A stretch of DNA of 64,000 nt from NCBI RefSeq assembly GCF_044389085.1, contig NZ_JBIRXP010000002.1, forward strand, positions 682,001 through 746,000, in the 5' to 3' direction. The DNA comes from Isoptericola sp044389085 (GTDB lineage Bacteria > Actinomycetota > Actinomycetes > Actinomycetales > Cellulomonadaceae). Positions 59,716 to 64,000 of the stretch are shown in pieces. Numbering within the stretch: the stretch's first letter is position 1; each line of letters starts with the position of its first letter. The notes under the pieces are model-generated. The model worked only from the letters and a program-made list of their open reading frames with translations, was not told the DNA's origin and searched no databases. A program made the position numbers and the translations under genes.

Positions 59716-60990
59716 TCAGGCGGCCGGCGTCCCGGGGTCGACCAGCGCGTCGCGCCGCGCGACGCAGTCCGCGACGAACTCGAGGAAGCGGCGGCTGCTC
59801 TCACCGCGGGGGAAGCCGAAGTAGTGGTCGCGCACCGCGGCGCGGGCCTCGCGGTGCGGGTCGGCGGAGAGGTTCGCGTCGAGGAGCCCGGCGACGTCGC
59901 CCACGGTGTCGTCGTCGACGATGTCGACGGCGCTCGCGACGGGCGCCTCGGCGACGATGCGGGCGCGGTCGGTGCGCCGGTCGGTGAGGACGACCGGGGC
60001 GTCGGGGCGCAGGTAGAGGAAGTCGAGACCGACGGACGAGATGTCGGTGACGAGCAGGTCCGTGTCCTCGAACAGGCCGAGGATGTCGGCCTCGAGCGGC
60101 AGCTCGTGCGGGGCGCCGGCGGCGCGGGCTGCGGTGAGGAGGCGCACGATCTCGGCGTGCGCGCCGGTGATGGCCGGGTCCTCGGCCGTGAGCACGCGGG
60201 GGTGCGGTTTGTAGACCACCCGGACGTCGGGCCGGGCCAGCAGCGCGCGCACGACGGCGACGCCGAACCGGTCCAGCGACGTGTAGTTGTTGGCGTCGTC
60301 CTCGCCCGACCAGGTGGGGGCGTACAGCACCGTGCGGCGCCCGGGAGCGGGGGGCAGGACGGGGGAGACGTCGAGGTCCAGCTGCGGGCGCCCGCAGACG
60401 ACGAGGCTGTCGAGGTCGAAGTTGATCAGCGCGCGCCGGTGGCGCTCGACCGCCGCCTGCCCGGCGACCACCACGTGGTCGTAGGCCTTGGCCTGGTTGG
60501 AGACCATCGAGATCTTGTCGGACTCGCCGTGGTTGACGTGCACGTGCAGGGCCCGCTGGTAGATCAGCGACTGGAAGTTGCGCCAGCCGTTGTTCACGTA
60601 GATCACGGTCTTCACGTCGATGCGCTCGTACAGCCGCCGCAGGCCGTCGAGCCGCAGGGTGAACAGCACGGGCAGCGTCGTGGCCTCCCGCAGCTGCTCG
60701 GTGAGCTCCCAGTGGCGCGTGACGATCGCGAGGGGCTGGCGCTCCGCGACGCGCTCGAGCACGGGCAGCCACTGGCGCAGCTGGTACGCCTGGTTCGGGG
60801 TGTCGGCGAAGTACGCCACCACGGGGTACCGGGCCACGTCGTCGAGCGGCGGGGAGAACTCCGGGGGCTCTCCGACGATGGTCGTGGTCACCAGACGCTT
60901 GACGCGCGATCCCGCACCCAGCAGGATCCGGGCGGCGAGCTTCCGCACGCGGACCGTGAGCGTGGGCTGCTGTGGGCTGACGTGCGACAT
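59716..60990 (-). CDS. TagF-like CDP-polyol phosphotransferase 2
   Basis: 424 aa; ATG 60990 with GGAAGG upstream. Paralog of the protein at 57661: shared YFADTPNQAYQLRQW, NHGESDK and SNQAKAYD, VLYAPTWSGEDD (about 220), YKPHPR (about 258) and VTDISSVGLDFL (about 313). Two such enzymes on opposite sides of one palindrome suggest successive steps, for example primase and polymerase. The N-terminal basic amphipathic segment (RVRKLAARILL) could bind the membrane. Function by family is good; substrate is inferred. Confidence 0.85.
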   Translation of the reverse strand: MSHVSPQQPTLTVRVRKLAARILLGAGSRVKRLVTTTIVGEPPEFSPPLDDVARYPVVAYFADTPNQAYQLRQWLPVLERVAERQPLAIVTRHWELTEQLREATTLPVLFTLRLDGLRRLYERIDVKTVIYVNNGWRNFQSLIYQRALHVHVNHGESDKISMVSNQAKAYDHVVVAGQAAVERHRRALINFDLDSLVVCGRPQLDLDVSPVLPPAPGRRTVLYAPTWSGEDDANNYTSLDRFGVAVVRALLARPDVRVVYKPHPRVLTAEDPAITGAHAEIVRLLTAARAAGAPHELPLEADILGLFEDTDLLVTDISSVGLDFLYLRPDAPVVLTDRRTDRARIVAEAPVASAVDIVDDDTVGDVAGLLDANLSADPHREARAAVRDHYFGFPRGESSRRFLEFVADCVARRDALVDPGTPAA

Positions 60991-61149
60991 CCGTGCCTTC
61001 CTGGTGGGCGGGCTCCCCGTGGCCGCCCCGAGTATTCCACGGCTCCTCCACCGTTCCCCCAGGCCGCGGGGGCAGGCCGGTCGCCGCTGTAGGATCGACG
61101 GGGCCCGTCAGCCGCGGGCCGTACCTCAGAAGACGGGTATGCAAGCTAC

Positions 61150-62148
61150 GTGACCACCGACACCACCACGGGCGCCGCATCGGGTGACCGCGGGAAGCCG
61201 GGGCCCGACCGCGACCCGCTCCGCCCCCCGGAGCCGATCGTCCCGGGCACCACCTCGCAGGAGCGGCAGGCCATCGCGAAGCAGTTCGGGCTGCAGCAGA
61301 TGGGCGTGCGCCCGCCGCTGGGCCGGTACATCCGCGACGTGGCCTCCCGCTGGGCGTTCATCCGCGTCCTCGGCACCGCGACGGCCTACTCGAAGAACCA
61401 GAACAACTACCTGGGTCAGCTCTGGGCCGTCCTCAACCCGATCCTCAACGCGGCCGTCTACATCCTCATCTTCGGCATCCTGCTGGGCACCACCCGCGGG
61501 CTGGAGAACGCGATCTCGTTCATCGTGATCGGCACGTTCCTGTACCGCTTCTTCGAGCAGTCGGTGCACGCCGGGTCGCGGTCGATCGCGCAGAAGACGA
61601 ACCTCATCCGGTCGCTGCACTTCCCGCGCGCCGTGCTGCCGATCGCCCAGGTGGTCTCGCTGCTCACGACGCTCGTGCCCGCGCTGCTCGTGATGTGCGC
61701 GATCGTGCTGCTCAGCGGCCTGCTCCCGGCCTACCCGATGGAGCACATCACGTGGAGCTGGCTGCTGCTCCCGGCGATCATCGCGCTCATGTGGATCTTC
61801 AACACGGGGGTCGCGTTCATCGTGGCCCGGGCCGTGGCCATCACCCCGGACCTGGACAACATCATCGGCTTCGTGCTGCGCCTCGTGATGTACGGCTCCG
61901 GCGTGATCTTCCCGGTGACGCACTACGTGGACAACCTGCCGGAGTCCGTGCAGGGGGTCGTCGGGGGAATCCTCGAGTACCAGCCGATCGGCGTGTTCCT
62001 CTACGTCGCCCGCTCGATCCTCACCCAGGAGCCGAGCTTCCCCCAGGACCCGTGGATGTGGCTCTGGGCGGCCGGCTGGGCCCTGGTGACGTTCGTCGTC
62101 GGTTTCATCATCTTCTGGCGCGGAGAGGAGCGGTACGGCCGTGACTGA
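61150..62148 (+). CDS. ABC-2 type polysaccharide/teichoic acid export permease (TagG/Wzm-like)
   Basis: 332 aa from GTG 61150. A charged N-terminus (1-70) is followed by six TM helices of the ABC2 membrane fold: QNNYLGQLWAVLNPILNAAVY, SLHFPRAVLPIAQVVSLL, and a C-terminal GWALVTFVVGFIIFW. The RSLHFPRAVLP segment and the YLGQLWAVLNP motif are hallmarks of Wzm/TagG. With the ATPase it should export a lipid-linked glycan or teichoic acid chain. The 8-nt overlap with the ATPase gene implies strong coupling. Confidence 0.92.
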   Translation: MTTDTTTGAASGDRGKPGPDRDPLRPPEPIVPGTTSQERQAIAKQFGLQQMGVRPPLGRYIRDVASRWAFIRVLGTATAYSKNQNNYLGQLWAVLNPILNAAVYILIFGILLGTTRGLENAISFIVIGTFLYRFFEQSVHAGSRSIAQKTNLIRSLHFPRAVLPIAQVVSLLTTLVPALLVMCAIVLLSGLLPAYPMEHITWSWLLLPAIIALMWIFNTGVAFIVARAVAITPDLDNIIGFVLRLVMYGSGVIFPVTHYVDNLPESVQGVVGGILEYQPIGVFLYVARSILTQEPSFPQDPWMWLWAAGWALVTFVVGFIIFWRGEERYGRD

Positions 62149-63097
62149 GTCCGACCTCCATCTCGACGTCGACCTCGAGGAGGACTTCGACCCCGAGGAC
62201 CTCGAGGGCCCGAAGCCGGTCGCCACGGTCGGCGACCCGGTGCTCGTGGTCGACGACCTGCACGTCGTCTACCGCGTGTTCGGCGGCAAGGCGAAGCAGG
62301 TCGCCGCCAAGGGCGCCGAGAACGTCCGCGAGGCCCAGGCGCCCAAGCGGTCCTTCCTGCGCCGGCTGGTGAGCTCCACGTCGCAGCACGTGGGCGCCGT
62401 GAGCGAGGTGCACGCCGTGCGCGGCATCTCGTTCGTCGCCCGCCACGGCGAGGCCATCGGCATCGTCGGCATCAACGGCTCCGGCAAGAGCACGCTCCTG
62501 CGCGCGATCACCGGCCTCATCCCGCCGCGCTCCGGCGGCGTGTACGTGGCGGGAGAGCCCGCGCTGCTGGGCGTCAACGCCGCCCTCATGCCGCAGCTGT
62601 CCGGCGAGCGGAACATCTGGATCGGCGGGCTCGCCCTGGGGCTCACGCCCAAGCAGGTCGAGGAGCGCTTCGACGAGGTGGTGGAGTTCGCCGACATCGG
62701 CGACTTCGTCTACATGCCGATGAAGACGTACTCCTCCGGCATGGGCGCCCGCCTGCGCTTCGCGATCTCGTCGGCGGCGACGCCGGACATCCTCATGATC
62801 GACGAGGCGCTCGCCACCGGTGACGCCGCGTTCAAGGCGCGCTCGAAGGCTCGCATCGACGAGGTGCGCAAGAACGCCGGCACGATCTTCCTCGTCAGCC
62901 ACTCGATCAGCACCGTCGAGGCGATGTGCACCCGGGTGCTGTGGGTGCACCAGGGGCAGCTGGTCATGGACGGCGGCACGGAGGAGGTGCTCGGCGAGTA
63001 CCGCAAGTTCGTCCGCGCCCACCGCGCCGCGAACTCCTCGGCGCGTGCCGGCGGCGTCGGGCCCCGCGCCCGGGCCAAGAAGAAGGCGCAGGGCTGA
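62141..63097 (+). CDS. ABC export ATPase (TagH/Wzt-like)
   Basis: 318 aa from GTG 62141. An acidic N-terminal extension (1-30) leads into the ATPase core with Walker A GINGSGKST (about 110), a Q-loop region, signature YSSGMGARLRFAIS (about 197), Walker B ILMIDEALATGD (about 217) and the H-loop VSHS. The polymer-exporter type is shown by the FVARHGEAIGIVGINGSGKS core. The C-terminus is basic, without a long carbohydrate-binding domain, as in TagH. It powers export of the lipid-linked polymer with the permease at 61150. Confidence 0.92.
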   Translation: MTESDLHLDVDLEEDFDPEDLEGPKPVATVGDPVLVVDDLHVVYRVFGGKAKQVAAKGAENVREAQAPKRSFLRRLVSSTSQHVGAVSEVHAVRGISFVARHGEAIGIVGINGSGKSTLLRAITGLIPPRSGGVYVAGEPALLGVNAALMPQLSGERNIWIGGLALGLTPKQVEERFDEVVEFADIGDFVYMPMKTYSSGMGARLRFAISSAATPDILMIDEALATGDAAFKARSKARIDEVRKNAGTIFLVSHSISTVEAMCTRVLWVHQGQLVMDGGTEEVLGEYRKFVRAHRAANSSARAGGVGPRARAKKKAQG

Positions 63098-63111
63098 GGG
63101 ACCGCACCTCA

Positions 63112-63159
63112 GGTCGAGCCCGTCGACGCCCGTTCTCGCCGGGCTCGACGGGCTCGACC
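63112..63159. terminator. Terminator between exporter and APS kinase genes
   Basis: GGTCGAGCCCGTCGA (63112-63126) and TCGACGGGCTCGACC (63145-63159), 18-nt loop, between convergent genes. Confidence 0.75.
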
Positions 63160-63173
63160 CGCGACGTCCGGGC

Positions 63174-64000
63174 TCAGCCGGCGACGGCGTCCAGCGCGGC
63201 GCGTACCCGGGCGACGGCGTCGGCGACGGAGACCTGCGACGTGTCGACGACGACGTCGGCGTCGACCGGTGCCTCGTACGGTGAGGAGATCCCGGTGAAC
63301 TCGGGGATCTCGCCGCGCCGGGCCTTGGCGTACAGGCCCTTGCGGTCGCGGGCCTCGCACACCTCCAGCGGCGTGCTGACGTGCACCAGCAGGAAGGCGC
63401 CCGCGGCCTCGGCGAGCTCGCGCACGCGGGCCCGGCCCGAGGCGAACGGGGCGATGGGCGCGGCCACCGCGACGCCTCCGTGCGAGGACACGAGCGACGC
63501 TACGTAGCCGATGCGCTCCACGTTGAGCTCGCGGGACGCCTTGTCGAAGCCGAGGCCCTTGGACAGGTGGTGGCGCACCTCGTCGCCGTCGAGCAGCGTG
63601 GTGTGGCGGCCCTCGTCGTCGAGCTCGGCGGCCAGCGCCCGGGCCACCGTCGACTTCCCGGAGCCGGACAGCCCGGTGAAGAAGACCACGGCGCCGCGCG
63701 GCCTGGCGGTGCCGGCGGCGCGCAGGACCTCCGCGGCCGTGACCTCGGGGTAGAGCGCCGCGACGGCGTCGCGCCAGAGCGTCCCCAGCCCGGCCACGGC
63801 GTCGCCCGCGGCGGGGGAGCGGTGCGCCGAGAGCACCTCGGTGCGGACCGCGCCGTAGCTCGCGCCGACGTCGGACCAGCGCAGGGCGTCGGGGGCGTCG
63901 GCGGGCCAGGGGACGACGACGACGGTCGCGCGGCGTGCTCCGTCGCGGAGCCGCGCGGCGAGGTCGCGGGCCACGCGGACGAGCCCCGGGGCGCCCACGT
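63174..64000 (-). CDS. cysC: Adenylyl-sulfate (APS) kinase, N-terminus outside window
   Basis: The gene runs past the right edge; the GTG at 63998 is more likely internal. The visible C-terminal half is APS kinase: P-loop FFTGLSGSGKSTVARAL, DGDEVRHHLSKGLGF, NVERIGYVASLV and the GLYAKARRGEIPEFTGISSPYE segment, with VDTSQVSVADAVARV at the end. It phosphorylates APS to PAPS, the sulfate donor. An N-terminal extension of at least 100 aa of unknown type precedes the kinase. PAPS would serve the sulfotransferase at 41505, suggesting active sulfation in this locus. Confidence 0.9.
   Translation of the reverse strand, partial: VGAPGLVRVARDLAARLRDGARRATVVVVPWPADAPDALRWSDVGASYGAVRTEVLSAHRSPAAGDAVAGLGTLWRDAVAALYPEVTAAEVLRAAGTARPRGAVVFFTGLSGSGKSTVARALAAELDDEGRHTTLLDGDEVRHHLSKGLGFDKASRELNVERIGYVASLVSSHGGVAVAAPIAPFASGRARVRELAEAAGAFLLVHVSTPLEVCEARDRKGLYAKARRGEIPEFTGISSPYEAPVDADVVVDTSQVSVADAVARVRAALDAVAG

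Noticed and set aside
1..64000. rRNA, tRNA or transposase genes
   Set aside because: No cloverleaf-like, rRNA-like or transposase-like sequence was recognised on either strand by reading; a tRNA scan was not possible.

Overview
The window is very GC-rich, with G or C at almost every third codon position, many GTG starts and many 4-nt ATGA/GTGA gene overlaps. Gene content (two WhiB regulators, PdtaS, LytR-CpsA-Psr proteins, DUF3499, TIGR03089, DUF5719) points to an actinobacterium. A CebR-type cellobiose operator in front of a sugar-binding lipoprotein fits the cellulolytic Micrococcales (Cellulomonadaceae/Promicromonosporaceae type); the genus is an inference.

Layout. 1-420: start of a cellobiose-type ABC transporter gene with tandem operators. 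492-3549: DUF2505, the histidine kinase pdtaS, whiB1 and a small membrane protein; pdtaS next to whiB1 is also the order in Mycobacterium. 3037-8073: a large EssC/EccC-like FtsK/SpoIIIE ATPase whose frame runs on antisense through its neighbour. 8132-16501: a MacB-type ABC exporter, a NarL/DesK two-component pair, a degraded AbiEi-like gene and an OmpR/HK pair. 16553-18348: purK-purE, followed by a terminator and a 20-bp tandem repeat.

18521-37817 resembles the mycobacterial purE/purK-cpsA-TIGR03089-whiB2-DUF3499-manB-manA neighbourhood: two LCP ligases, a four-gene translationally coupled glycan set (DUF2142, GT2, GT4, flippase-like), a methyltransferase, TIGR03089, whiB2, a 1133-aa GT2/membrane protein, DUF5719, a metallopeptidase-family protein, DUF3499, manA, manB and a Trm112-like protein. 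37837-41384 holds a divergent SpoIID-domain protein and a peptidoglycan amidase.

41505-64000 is a surface-polymer island: sulfotransferase, GlfT2-like and GlfT1-like galactofuranosyltransferases, UDP-galactopyranose mutase, an O-acyltransferase, an AT3 acyltransferase, a GT52-like protein, a pyruvyltransferase/GT8 fusion, GT4, two TagF-like enzymes, a nucleotidyltransferase, a TagGH/Wzm-Wzt-like ABC exporter and an APS kinase. Together they suggest a galactofuran- and polyol-phosphate-containing wall glycan, acylated and possibly pyruvylated and sulfated, exported by the ABC pair and attached by LCP enzymes. Inside it lies a DUF559-type endonuclease gene flanked by two near-identical 70-76-nt palindromes.

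A recurring feature is a TANNNT box 6-8 nt before an ATG/GTG at about fifteen genes, which suggests widespread leaderless transcription. No rRNA, tRNA, CRISPR array or transposase was seen.
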